From Pseudomonadota bacterium (GTDB lineage Bacteria; Myxococcota_A; Polyangia; Polyangiales; Polyangiaceae), in contig JAEYWK010000153.1 of NCBI GenBank assembly GCA_023431345.1, positions 14,256-78,255 of the forward strand: 64,000 nt of DNA, written 5' to 3'. Under the pieces are notes generated by a model, which was not told the DNA's origin, searched no databases, and worked only from the letters and a program-made list of their open reading frames with translations. Shown piece by piece: positions 50,099 through 58,961 of this stretch. A program made the position numbers and the translations under genes. The stretch's first letter is position 1, and each line of letters starts with the position of its first letter.

Positions 50099-51130
50099 AT
50101 GCTGCGAGGACTTTCGAAGCTATTGGCGGGCTGTGGTGTCGTACTCTCGCCGGCGCTGGCGAGCGCCGCGACGCTGCGCGTTCCCGCTGACCATCCGACG
50201 ATTCAGCGTGCGGTAGACGCCGCCCGTGACGGCGATCGCATCCGGGTGAGCCGCGGCCGCTACTGCGGCGCGACCCTCACCAAGCGCGTCCACTTGGTCG
50301 GGCATGGCAAGCCGACCATCATCGGCTGCGACACGAGCCCGCAGGTCACCGCGGGGCTACGCGCCGGCTTCTATTTACCCGGCACGAAGGGCAACAGCCC
50401 TGCGAGCGGCAGCCGCATCGAGGGCTTCCGCTTCGATGGTCGCGGCGTATCGAACGCGAACCTGGCGCCGCTATCCTTCGGGGTATTCGCGCGCTTTGCG
50501 AGCGACGTGCGCGTCAGTCACAACCGCTTCGAAGGCACCGTACAAGCCATCACCAACACCGCTGGTGATCGCTGGATCATCAAGCACAATCGCGTGCGCG
50601 GGCTGACGCTGCTCGACTGTACGACTCATTGCACGGGCGGCGACGGCATCGTGATCGCGCTGGCGCGCGGCGCCATCGCGGTGCCTGGAGGCAACGCCGA
50701 TCCCCTCAATCGGCCGGAAGACAACCTCGTGGTCGGCAACTGGATCGAAGGCAAAGCTCCCGACGGCTTCGCGGTGTTCTCGATGGCGGGCGTGCTGCTC
50801 TTGTCGGCCGATCACACGACCGTGCTCGCGAACCGCGTTTCGCTGCGCGACAACCCGCGAGCCGACGCGGTGGGGCAAGGCATCGTGGTCTCGAACAGCT
50901 GCTGCGGCCTGCCCGCGTCTTTCCTGCCCGGCTCGCGCTACAGCGTCGTCGCGCTCAACGACGGTAGGAAGAGCGAGGTCGCGGTGCTGGTCGAAGGCGC
51001 CGCGGGCGCCAATACCGAGGGGCTCTTTCTGCGCAAGAACCGGGGCAAGGTCGTGGTCGAGGGCAACGAGCTTTCGACGCTCGCTGCCAGGCGCGTGCTC
51101 GCTCCCGTTCGCGCGCAGCCCACGCTCTGA
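50099..51130 (+). CDS. Secreted parallel beta-helix protein
   Basis: 343 residues. A signal peptide (ends ALASAATLRVP) precedes a right-handed beta-helix. The start ATLRVPADHPTIQRAVDAARDGDRIRVSRGRY is typical of pectate-lyase/NosD-like or DUF1565-type helices, with inner rungs such as VRVSHNRFEGTVQAIT and LVVGNWIEG. Several Cys are spread through the helix (CDTSP, CTTHCTGG, CC). Possible roles are polysaccharide binding or lysis; no catalytic Asp/Lys/Arg set can be assigned. AGGAGG lies six bases before the ATG at 50099, which fixes the start. Monocistronic. Confidence 0.75.
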   Translation: MLRGLSKLLAGCGVVLSPALASAATLRVPADHPTIQRAVDAARDGDRIRVSRGRYCGATLTKRVHLVGHGKPTIIGCDTSPQVTAGLRAGFYLPGTKGNSPASGSRIEGFRFDGRGVSNANLAPLSFGVFARFASDVRVSHNRFEGTVQAITNTAGDRWIIKHNRVRGLTLLDCTTHCTGGDGIVIALARGAIAVPGGNADPLNRPEDNLVVGNWIEGKAPDGFAVFSMAGVLLLSADHTTVLANRVSLRDNPRADAVGQGIVVSNSCCGLPASFLPGSRYSVVALNDGRKSEVAVLVEGAAGANTEGLFLRKNRGKVVVEGNELSTLAARRVLAPVRAQPTL

Positions 51131-51367
51131 GCGCGAGCCCGGTCGGGGCTCGCCGTGCAACTCGGCGTCGGGTCGGGTCTCCCTGCTCGACGCCAGCGTG
51201 ACGCAGCCGCTCGTAAGCACTCCTTACCAGCACCGAAAAAGCCGCAGCGTGGCATTATGCGACGCGACGCGAGCCGCGCGACGCCGCAAACAGCGCCCGA
51301 AATCAGCGGCGCCCGAGCCGCCTTTCGACGTGCCGTGCGGGCACCGCGACCTGGAACGGCGGCTGCA

Positions 51368-51622
51368 ATGGCCCCGCGCATGCTTCCGCTTCGGCTGGTG
51401 CTCCCGGCCATCACCGCTTCCTTAGCCCTTGCCTGCAGCCGCAGCGCCGCACCGGCCCACGTCGCAGCCGAGCAGCCTGCCCCGTCCGTCGACGCTTCGT
51501 ACGTCACGATCGAACCCAACGTCAGTGTGTCACCCGCGCCCGAAGCCGAGCAAGCTCACGCCGCGCTCGACCCCAACGCCGACGTGATGGCTGAAATCTT
51601 GGCGATCCCCCCCGGTCGTTAG
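51368..51622 (+). CDS. Short lipoprotein of unknown function
   Basis: About 84 residues. A signal peptide with lipobox LALAC is followed by an Ala/Pro/Ser-rich region (~30-60) and a short acidic end (DPNADVMAEILAIPPGR). No family. The ATG at 51368 is preferred (a second ATG at 51380); an open frame extends upstream to 51155 but would bury the signal peptide. It precedes the GIY-YIG gene by 35 bp. Confidence 0.55.
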   Translation: MAPRMLPLRLVLPAITASLALACSRSAAPAHVAAEQPAPSVDASYVTIEPNVSVSPAPEAEQAHAALDPNADVMAEILAIPPGR

Positions 51623-51644
51623 GGCGACGTGAGGCACCTTTTCG

Positions 51645-51650
51645 TACACT
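51645..51650 (+). promoter_or_regulatory. -10-like element close to the GIY-YIG gene start
   Basis: TACACT begins 13 bases before the GTG at 51658, with no Shine-Dalgarno sequence between. It is consistent with a leaderless or near-leaderless transcript. Confidence 0.25.
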
Positions 51651-51657
51651 CGGGCGC

Positions 51658-53352
51658 GTGCCCAGCGACGACGCGCTCGACGTGCCCCTGATCGACCTGG
51701 AGCTGCTGATCGTCGATTGCCAAACGACCGGCGCATCGCCGGCCCAGGGCTCGGTGCTGGAGCTGGGGCTCTGCCGCACGCGCGCGAGTCTCCCTGCCGG
51801 CGAGGCGAGCGCGGAGGCGCATTGGGTGCTCCCCAAACCAGGCGAGCGCGTGTCGGCGCAGGTCCGCCAGCTGACGGGATTTCACGAGGGCGTGCTGGAG
51901 AGCGCGCTCAGCCCCGAAGCGGCGTGGCAACGACTTCGGGCCGTGGCCGGCGCGGGCGCGCGAGTGCCGACGGCCATTCATTTCGCGCGCTTCGAGCTGG
52001 CCTTCCTCAAAGATTGGGCGGCACGCTGGGAGCCCGACGGCGCCCTACCGCTCGACGCGGTGTGCGTGCACGCCATCGCGTGCAAGCTTTACCCCAGCCT
52101 ACCGCGCCGCAATTTGCGTGCCCTGGCGGGCTTCTTGGGGCACGGCCTGCACCTGGAGCGGCGCGCGCTCGGGCACGTGCTCGCGACCGCCTTCATCTGG
52201 GAGAAGCTCGCGCACGAGCTCACGGCCCGGGGCGTCACTCGCTTCGCCGACGTCGCGCCTTGGTTGCTCAGCAAGGAGCCCAGCGCGCCGCGCAAGCGCC
52301 GCTATCCGATCGCGCCCGCCTCGTACCGCGCGCTGCCCGACCTGCCCGGCGTGTACCGCTTCCTACGCTCCAACGGCGACTTGCTCTATGTCGGCAAGGC
52401 CGCGAGCTTGAAGCGCCGCGTCTCGTCTCACTTCACCAAGCAGAGCGGCGCGACGGAGCGAGCACTGGAAATGCTGACGCAGGTCAGCGAGATCGCGTTC
52501 ACGCCCACCGCCACCGCCCTGGAGGCCGCGCTCCTGGAGACTCGCACCATCAAAGAGCTGAACCCGCCGTACAACGTTCAGCTGATCGCCGGTGATCGCG
52601 GCGCGTGGTTCTCGTCGGCTGATTTCTCGCATGCCAGCCAGGAGCCGGACGCGCAGCACCCGCTGGGCCCGCTGTCGTCTCGCCATTCGCTGCGCGCACT
52701 GGGCGCGCTGACGCGGCTGCTCGGGGGCGAAACGCCGAGCGACTCGCTGCGCGCCGGCAGCGTCGGGGCGCCGCTGCGCTGGGCGCCGGACGAAGCGTCC
52801 TTCACGGCCGGCTTCCGCAGCTTTCTCGCGCGCCACGCGGGCGAGACTTCCGAGGGCTCGCCGCGCCGACGCGCGCTCGAGCTGGGCCGCCGACTGCTCG
52901 CCGTCACGCCCGAAGAACCCGAAGCGAGCGACGAAGGCTCACTCCAAGACGCACCCAAGACTTGGGACGAGGCGCGGGTGTGCCGGCATTTGGAGCGGGC
53001 GAGCGCGCAAGCCTTCCGCGTGCTGCGCCGGGCGAGCTGGCTGCGCTTGCTGGCGAGCGCCAGCGTCGCGTATCGAGAGCCAGGCGCCGAACAGACACGC
53101 GTCCTGCTGCTCCACGAGACGCGCATCGCCTCGTCGGGCGAGCTGACGGCGGGCGCGACGCTGCCGGAGCCGCCGCGACGCGACGCTGAGCGCATCGCTC
53201 GCGCCTTCGACGCTGCGAGCTACGACTCGCTGCGCATCTTGACGACTGAGCTGAAGCGCATCTTGCGTGACGGCGGCGACGTGTCCGTGCGCATCTCCCG
53301 ATCGCGACAGCTGCGCGCGAACAGCCTGAGCCACATCTTCGCGCTGGTGTAG
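51658..53352 (+). CDS. Exonuclease-like domain fused to a GIY-YIG nuclease domain
   Basis: 564 residues. The N-terminal ~180 residues resemble a DEDD-type exonuclease (Pol III epsilon-like), but the acidic site is broken. DxE is DCQTTG (Glu to Gln), the second site HNAxFD is HFARFE (Asp to Glu), and the last HxxxxD region reads RRALGHVLATAF, lacking both His and Asp. The next ~100 residues are a GIY-YIG domain as in UvrC or Cho: LPGVYRFL, LLYVGKAASLKRR with the catalytic Arg, and Glu in LLETRTIKELNPPYN. A C-terminal region (~330-564) is unassigned. It may cut DNA at damage or flaps with the front domain only binding. The start GTG at 51658 is the first plausible codon. Confidence 0.82.
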   Translation: MPSDDALDVPLIDLELLIVDCQTTGASPAQGSVLELGLCRTRASLPAGEASAEAHWVLPKPGERVSAQVRQLTGFHEGVLESALSPEAAWQRLRAVAGAGARVPTAIHFARFELAFLKDWAARWEPDGALPLDAVCVHAIACKLYPSLPRRNLRALAGFLGHGLHLERRALGHVLATAFIWEKLAHELTARGVTRFADVAPWLLSKEPSAPRKRRYPIAPASYRALPDLPGVYRFLRSNGDLLYVGKAASLKRRVSSHFTKQSGATERALEMLTQVSEIAFTPTATALEAALLETRTIKELNPPYNVQLIAGDRGAWFSSADFSHASQEPDAQHPLGPLSSRHSLRALGALTRLLGGETPSDSLRAGSVGAPLRWAPDEASFTAGFRSFLARHAGETSEGSPRRRALELGRRLLAVTPEEPEASDEGSLQDAPKTWDEARVCRHLERASAQAFRVLRRASWLRLLASASVAYREPGAEQTRVLLLHETRIASSGELTAGATLPEPPRRDAERIARAFDAASYDSLRILTTELKRILRDGGDVSVRISRSRQLRANSLSHIFALV

Positions 53353-53389
53353 CGCGCTTCCCCCGGCGCCAAGCCGGCGCCGGCTCGCG

Positions 53390-53412
53390 GAGGCAGCGGT
53401 CATCGCTGCCTC
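53390..53412. terminator. Hairpin between convergent genes
   Basis: GAGGCAGCG and its exact complement CGCTGCCTC form a 9-bp stem with a five-base loop (53399-53403) between the stops of the GIY-YIG gene and the YceI gene. Just before it, GGCGCC repeats at 53365-53382 could form a second stem. A two-way terminator is likely. Confidence 0.5.
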
Positions 53413-53430
53413 GCGCCTGCTGCGCTCTTC

Positions 53431-53952
53431 TCAGGCGCTCTTCACGAGCTGAGCTTCGATGTGGATCTTCACCTTCTTGCCTACGAGCACGCCTCCCGCT
53501 TCCAGCGCCTGGTTCCATCCGAGGCCCCACGCTTCGCGCTCAATCTCGGCGCTGAGGCTGAATCCGAAGCGCTCATTGCCCCACGGATCCTTGCTGGGCC
53601 CGACTACCTCGCCCTTCAGCGTGACCGGCTGCTCGTGCTCCTTGATTTTCAAGCTCCCGACCACGACCAAGTCATCGCCGTCGCGCGTCACCTTGGTGCT
53701 CGTGAAAGTGAGCGTCGGGTACTTCTCGGCGTCGAAGAAGTCGGCCGAGCGCAGGTGCTCGTCGCGCTTGGGCTCGCCCGTGTCGATGCTCGCCGCGCTC
53801 ACGCGAGCCGTGACGGTGGACGCCTCCAGGTTCTGAGGATCCAGCGCGACGTCGGCTTCCACGTTCTTGAACTTGCCGCGCACGGTGCTGATCATCATGT
53901 GACGAACCGAGAAGCCAATTTCCGAATGAGTGCTATCGATGTTCCAGGCCAT
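53431..53952 (-). CDS. YceI-family lipid-binding protein
   Basis: 173 residues with the full YceI pattern: WNIDSTHSEIGFSVRHMMISTVRGKF, VTARVSAASIDTGEPKRDEHLRSADFFDAEKYPTLTFTSTKV, and GEVVGPSKDPWGNERFGFSLSAEIEREAWGLGWN. It forms a lipocalin-like barrel that carries isoprenoids or similar lipids. No signal peptide is seen, so it is probably cytoplasmic, unlike E. coli YceI. GGAG lies about six bases before the ATG. It stands alone. Confidence 0.92.
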   Translation of the reverse strand: MAWNIDSTHSEIGFSVRHMMISTVRGKFKNVEADVALDPQNLEASTVTARVSAASIDTGEPKRDEHLRSADFFDAEKYPTLTFTSTKVTRDGDDLVVVGSLKIKEHEQPVTLKGEVVGPSKDPWGNERFGFSLSAEIEREAWGLGWNQALEAGGVLVGKKVKIHIEAQLVKSA

Positions 53953-54237
53953 TTTGAGCTCCGTATCGTTGTTGAGTACCCCTTGAACTTGCGCGGTTCA
54001 GGGCGCCGCTACTAGCCATTCAAATCGGCACACATAGTTGCCAGCAGAGCAACAATCCGCGAACGCAGCCAAAAATGGCCGGCGTCGGACGTTGCAGGTG
54101 GTATGTTTTAGCGCTGGGGCAGCGCGATGGCGCGGATTCGACGAGGCAGCGGACCTTCAAAATGAGGCCAGCTTTCTCGCCGACCGCGCGAGCGTGGCGC
54201 CCGACGACGCACCTGTTTTCGAGCAGAGGAGGTCACG
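53953..54237. other. Intergenic region
   Basis: 285 bp between the YceI gene and the small membrane-protein gene at 54238. It should hold both promoters. Short open frames cross it, but none has a ribosome-binding site or a recognisable product, apart from the AGGAGG at its right end which serves the gene at 54238. Confidence 0.4.
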
Positions 54238-54444
54238 ATGGCTCACCTAATCCACGCTGAAAACTATTCTGCCGAGGAAGCGTTGATGCGCATCAAGTCC
54301 GAGCGCTCGCGGCGCGCGTGGCTCGCGCTACTGCTCTTCACGCTGTCAGCGGCGGCGCTCGCCGTCAGCTTCTACCTCTCGTACCGCGATCTCCCGGCGC
54401 CCGCGTCACCCGCCGTCGACGTGCCAGGGTTGGCCGATCCCTGA
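54238..54444 (+). CDS. Small single-span membrane protein
   Basis: 68 residues. A charged N-terminus with ALMRIKSERSRR is followed by one hydrophobic helix (WLALLLFTLSAAALAVSFYL, ~28-47) and a Pro/Ala-rich end outside the cytoplasm. AGGAGG lies five bases before the ATG, the best ribosome-binding site in this part of the window, which supports translation. No family recognised. Confidence 0.6.
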   Translation: MAHLIHAENYSAEEALMRIKSERSRRAWLALLLFTLSAAALAVSFYLSYRDLPAPASPAVDVPGLADP

Positions 54445-54507
54445 GGAAGAAACCTTTGGCAAAAAGCTAGGTTACGCGAGAGCGCTGGTCAGCGCGACGG
54501 GTCGCTC

Positions 54508-54513
54508 TATGCT
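54508..54513 (+). promoter_or_regulatory. -10-like element close to the lhr start
   Basis: TATGCT begins 15 bases before the ATG at 54523 in the context CGCTCTATGCT, nearly the same context as the element before the kinase at 44939. No Shine-Dalgarno sequence lies between. A near-leaderless transcript is suggested. Confidence 0.3.
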
Positions 54514-54522
54514 TGCGCGCCC

Positions 54523-57500
54523 ATGTCGATGAGCGAGGCGCCCACGATGCTCCGGAACGCAGCGCCCGCGCCCGCTCCGACCGCGCTGAGTGAGCCCACG
54601 GTCGGCGCAGCCAGCGCGGCGCTCGAGCTGCTGCACCCGGCGGTTCGCGCCTGGTTCGAGCGGCGGTTTCCGCACGGCCCGACGGAGGCGCAGGCTCTCG
54701 GTTGGCCCGCCATCGCGCGCGGTGAGGACACGCTGATCGCGGCGCCCACCGGCTCCGGCAAGACCCTGTCCGCGTTTCTGATGTGCATCGATCGGCTGTA
54801 TCGGGTCGCGGCTCGCGCGGAGCTGCCCGAAGCGGGCGTCGAGGTCGTGTACGTGTCGCCGCTCAAGGCGCTGGTCGTCGACATCCAGCAAAACCTCGAG
54901 GAGCCTTTGGCGCAGATCGCCAGCGTCGCGCGCGAGCTGGGCTACATCGCTCCCGAGATCCGCGTCGCGGCGCGCAGCGGGGACACGCCCGCCTCCCAGC
55001 GCGCGGCGATCTTGAAGCGGCCGCCGCACTTCCTGATCACGACGCCCGAGTCGCTGTACTTGATGGTGACCGCGGGCAAGAGCCGCGAGCTGCTACGGAG
55101 CGTCAAGAGCGTGATCGTCGACGAGATTCACGCCGTGGCGCGAGACAAACGCGGTGCCCACCTGGCGCTCACGCTCGAACGCCTCACCCATCTGGCGCGC
55201 GACCGACCGACCCGCGTTGGCTTGTCGGCGACGCAACGGCCTCTCGAGCGCGTGGCGCAGCTGCTCGTTGGAGCCGGGCCGCAGCGCGTCGACGCCGCCG
55301 GCCGACCGCGCTGCACGATCGTCGACGTGGGACACCGCCGCAAGCTCGACCTGGCGATTGAGCTGCCCGAACGTGAGCTCGACGCGGTGGCGTCGAACGA
55401 GCAGGTCGGAGAGGTTCTCGATCGCATCGCCGCGCACGTGCGTGAGCGGCGCACGACGCTGGTCTTCGTCAACACGCGCCGTTTGTCGGAGCGGCTCGCG
55501 CATCAGCTGGCGGAGCGCCTGGGCGCCGAGAACGTCGCCGCGCACCACGGCAGCTTGTCGAAAGATCGCCGCGCGCGGGTGGAGCTGCGGCTGCGAGAAG
55601 GCTCGCTCAAGGTGCTGGTCGCGACGGCTTCGCTCGAGCTCGGCATCGACATCGGACCGGTCGAGCTGGTGTGCCAAATCGGGTCCCCCCGCAGCATCGC
55701 CACCTTCCTGCAGCGCGTGGGGCGCGCGGGTCACAGCCGCTTCGCGACGCCCGTCGGCAAGCTCTATCCGCTGACGCGTGACGAGCTGGTCGAGAGCGCC
55801 GCGCTCTTGATGGCCGTCCGCGGCGGCCGCCTCGACGCGCTGCAGCTGCCGCTCGCGCCGCTCGACATCTTGGCGCAGCAGATCGTGGCCGAATGCGCGG
55901 CCGAAGAGTGGGAAGACGCGGCGCTGTTCGAGCTGGTGCGCGGCGCCGCGCCGTACGCCGACTTGAGCCGGCAGAGCTTCGACGAAGTCTTGGAGCTCGT
56001 GTCGCAAGGCATCGACACTGGACGCGGCAAGCGAGCTCACTTCGTGTATCGCGATCGCGTGGGCGGGCGCGCCAAGGGCCGGCGCGGCGCGCGCCTGGCC
56101 GCGCTCACGTCCGGCGGCGCCATCCCCGACAACGCGGATTACCGCGTGATCGCCGAGCCCGGCGACAGCTTCGTCGGCACCATCAACGAAGATTTCGCGA
56201 TCGAGAGCATGGCCGGCGACGTGATCTTGCTCGGCAGCACGTCGTGGCGAATCCGCCGCGTCGAGAGCGGCACGGTGCGCGTCGTGGACGCCGAGGGCGC
56301 GCCCCCGACGATCCCGTTCTGGCTCGGCGAGGCGCCGGCCCGCACCGCCGAGCTCTCGGAAGAGGTGTCGGCGCTGCGAGCCGCGGTGGAGCGTGAGCTG
56401 GGCGCGGGCGGCATCTCCGCGGCTTCGCTGTGGCTGCAGCAGCAGGCGGGCGTCGACGCTGTGGTGGCCGACGCCGCCGTCGCCTACCTGCGAGCCTCCC
56501 ACGGCGCGCTCGGTGTCTTGCCCACGCACCGCGATCTGGTGTTCGAGCGCTTCTTCGACGACTCCGGTGGCATGCAGCTGGTGCTGCACTCGCCCTACGG
56601 TGGCCGCGTCAACCGCGGTCTGGGCCTGCTCCTGCGCAAGCGCTTCTGCCGCTCGTTCGACTTCGAGCTGCAAGCCGCCGCCAGCGACGACTCCATCGTC
56701 CTGTCTTTGGGTTTGCAGCACGCCTTCCCGCTCACCGACATGCGTGACTTCTTGGCTCCGCGCGGCATCGCGACGGCCCTGACGCACGCCGTGCTGGTGA
56801 CACCGATGTTCGGTGTGCGCTGGCGCTGGAACCTGAACCGAGCGCTGGTCGTCCTGCGCTTTCGCGGCGGCCGACGCAATCCGCCGCCCATCCAGCGCAT
56901 GGAAACCGACGACATCACGGCCGCTGTCTTCCCCGCGCTCGCGGCCTGCCAGGACAACGCGGCCGGCCCGCGCGAGATTCCGGACCACCCACTGGTGCGG
57001 CAGACGCTGCACGACTGCATGCACGAGGCCATGGACCTGCCCGGCTTGCAGGCGCTGCTCGACGCCATCGAGGCCGAGGAGGTGCGGCTTCATTTCCGCG
57101 ACACCACCGAGCCTTCGCCGCTGACGCACGAAATCCTGAACGCGCGACCTTACACGTTCTTGGACGACGCGCCGCTCGAGGAGCGCCGCACGCGCGCAGT
57201 GCAGGTGCGGCGCGGGCTCCCGCTCGAGGCTCGCGACCTTTCCGCGCTCGACGCCGACGCCGTCGCGCGCGTGGCGAGCGAAGCCAAGGCCGTGCCGCGC
57301 GACGCGGAGGAGCTCCACGACTTGCTGCTGACGTTGCTCGTGAAGCGCCCGGAAGCAGAGCTACTTCCGCTGTTCGACGCCCTGGTCGCGACGGGGCGAG
57401 CGCTGTCGGTCGAGGCCGGCGCAGGCGCGTTTTGGTGCGCGATCGAGCAGCGCGCCCTGGTCGAGGCCCTGTTCACGGACGCGCGCTTCACGCCCGATCG

Positions 57501-58842
57501 TCGAGCACCGGCAGAGCTCGAGCCCTCGGCCGCCAGCCGCGAGGCGGCCGCGACGCGCGCCGTGCGAGGCCAGCTCGAGCTGTGCGGCTTGACGACGCCG
57601 TCGCGGCTCCGCGCGCTCACCGGGCTCGACGCCGACGCGATGACGCTCGCGCTCGCGCAGCTCCAGCACGAGGGCTTCGTGCTGAGCGGATTCTGGCGTC
57701 CCGAGCTCGACGAGCTCCAATACTGCGCCCGCCGACTGCTCGACCGCATCCATCGCTACACGCGGGATCGGCTGCGCCGCGAGATCGAGCCGGTCGCCCC
57801 GCAGGACTTCATGCGCTTCCTCTTGCGCTGGCAGGGCGTTACGCCGGACACGCAGCGCGAAGGCGCCGCGGGGCTGTCGAGTGTCATCGAGCAGCTGCAA
57901 GGCTTCGAGGCCGCCGTCGCGAGCTGGGAGAGCGACGTGCTCAGCGCGCGCGTCACCGGTTACCGGCCCGAGTGGCTGGACGCGCTCTGCTTCTCCGGCG
58001 AAGTGACGTGGGGCAGGCTCAGCCGGCGAGCGGCGGGCGAGGCTTCGGCGCAGAGCGCGACGATTTCGCGCGCGACGCCGGTCACGCTGGCTTTTCGCGG
58101 CGACCTACCCTGGCTGTCGGCCGCGCTGCGCGGAGGCCGCTCGCCTGCCGCGGAGCCGCTGAGCGACGCCACAGCGCGCTTGCTCGAGGGGCTGCGCAGA
58201 CGCGGCGCGCTGTTCACGGCAGAGCTGACGAACGAGCTATGCATCCCACCCGACGAGCTGAGCGAGGCGCTGTGGGACGCCGTGGCGCGTGGGCTCGTCA
58301 CCTCCGATGGCTTCGGCGCGCTCCGCAGCCTGATGCAACAGCGCGCCCCGCAGGTCGTGAGAAGCGTGCGGCTGCGTCGGGGAGCGCGAGGCGCCTTCCA
58401 TCGTGAGGGGCGCTGGGCGCTCTTGCCCGACACGCCGAGCGAGCTCGACGCCGACGCGCTGGCAGAGGCGGTGGCGGAGCAGCTGCTCGCGCGCTGGGGC
58501 GTGGTGTTCGCGGATCTGCTCGCGCGTGAGAGCGGAGTCGTTCCCTACCGCGAGCTGGTTTGGGCGCTCCGACGCTTGGAGGCGCGGGGGGTCGTGCGCG
58601 GCGGTCGCTTCGTCGGCGGGTTCGTCGGCGAGCAGTATGCGTTGCCCGAAGCCGTCGAGGCGCTGCGCCAAGCGCGACGCACGCCTCACAGCGGAGAGAC
58701 AGTGACGCTCTCGGCCTGCGATCCGCTGAACTTGGTAGGGACGATCGTGCCCGGCGTCCGCGTTCCGGCGCTGCGCGGGCGTAGCGTGACCTACGTGGAC
58801 GGCGCCGCCATCACGAGCCCGGATTCGCTCACGACGAACTGA
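54523..58842 (+). CDS. lhr: Large DEAD/DEAH-type helicase Lhr
   Basis: 1439 residues, the size of full-length bacterial Lhr. The helicase core has Q-motif region PTEAQALGWPAIARGEDTLI, Walker A PTGSGKT near residue 80, VDEIH near 195, GLSATQRP near 231, FVNTRRLSERLA and QRVGRAGHS. The Lhr-specific region (NADYRVIAEPGDSFVGTINEDFAIESMAGDVILLGSTSWRIRRV) follows, with MQLVLHSPYGGRVNRGLGLLLRKRFCRSFDFELQAAASDD. The long C-terminal domain after about 850 resembles Lhr-CTD and includes winged-helix-like parts. It is a 3'-to-5' ssDNA-driven helicase tied to DNA repair. It has no operon partner; the next gene is 119 bp away. Confidence 0.95.
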   Translation: MSMSEAPTMLRNAAPAPAPTALSEPTVGAASAALELLHPAVRAWFERRFPHGPTEAQALGWPAIARGEDTLIAAPTGSGKTLSAFLMCIDRLYRVAARAELPEAGVEVVYVSPLKALVVDIQQNLEEPLAQIASVARELGYIAPEIRVAARSGDTPASQRAAILKRPPHFLITTPESLYLMVTAGKSRELLRSVKSVIVDEIHAVARDKRGAHLALTLERLTHLARDRPTRVGLSATQRPLERVAQLLVGAGPQRVDAAGRPRCTIVDVGHRRKLDLAIELPERELDAVASNEQVGEVLDRIAAHVRERRTTLVFVNTRRLSERLAHQLAERLGAENVAAHHGSLSKDRRARVELRLREGSLKVLVATASLELGIDIGPVELVCQIGSPRSIATFLQRVGRAGHSRFATPVGKLYPLTRDELVESAALLMAVRGGRLDALQLPLAPLDILAQQIVAECAAEEWEDAALFELVRGAAPYADLSRQSFDEVLELVSQGIDTGRGKRAHFVYRDRVGGRAKGRRGARLAALTSGGAIPDNADYRVIAEPGDSFVGTINEDFAIESMAGDVILLGSTSWRIRRVESGTVRVVDAEGAPPTIPFWLGEAPARTAELSEEVSALRAAVERELGAGGISAASLWLQQQAGVDAVVADAAVAYLRASHGALGVLPTHRDLVFERFFDDSGGMQLVLHSPYGGRVNRGLGLLLRKRFCRSFDFELQAAASDDSIVLSLGLQHAFPLTDMRDFLAPRGIATALTHAVLVTPMFGVRWRWNLNRALVVLRFRGGRRNPPPIQRMETDDITAAVFPALAACQDNAAGPREIPDHPLVRQTLHDCMHEAMDLPGLQALLDAIEAEEVRLHFRDTTEPSPLTHEILNARPYTFLDDAPLEERRTRAVQVRRGLPLEARDLSALDADAVARVASEAKAVPRDAEELHDLLLTLLVKRPEAELLPLFDALVATGRALSVEAGAGAFWCAIEQRALVEALFTDARFTPDRRAPAELEPSAASREAAATRAVRGQLELCGLTTPSRLRALTGLDADAMTLALAQLQHEGFVLSGFWRPELDELQYCARRLLDRIHRYTRDRLRREIEPVAPQDFMRFLLRWQGVTPDTQREGAAGLSSVIEQLQGFEAAVASWESDVLSARVTGYRPEWLDALCFSGEVTWGRLSRRAAGEASAQSATISRATPVTLAFRGDLPWLSAALRGGRSPAAEPLSDATARLLEGLRRRGALFTAELTNELCIPPDELSEALWDAVARGLVTSDGFGALRSLMQQRAPQVVRSVRLRRGARGAFHREGRWALLPDTPSELDADALAEAVAEQLLARWGVVFADLLARESGVVPYRELVWALRRLEARGVVRGGRFVGGFVGEQYALPEAVEALRQARRTPHSGETVTLSACDPLNLVGTIVPGVRVPALRGRSVTYVDGAAITSPDSLTTN

Positions 58843-58961
58843 CGCGAGGTGGCGGCAGCGCGCGAGTGGCACGAACGACCGGATTGTGGCCCATGCCGCC
58901 AAGGCGCAAAGCCGCGCTGGCTCCTATCTCTTCGGAGGGTCAACCACCGAAAGGGAATGCC

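Noticed and set aside
54038..54250. Open frames in the gap before the small membrane protein
   Set aside because: No ribosome-binding site or recognisable product; they overlap the AGGAGG used by the gene at 54238.
55093..57318. Long antisense open frame inside lhr
   Set aside because: GC-rich coding DNA leaves open antisense frames. The product is rich in Arg, Gly and His with no fold-like pattern, and the forward strand is a clear Lhr helicase.
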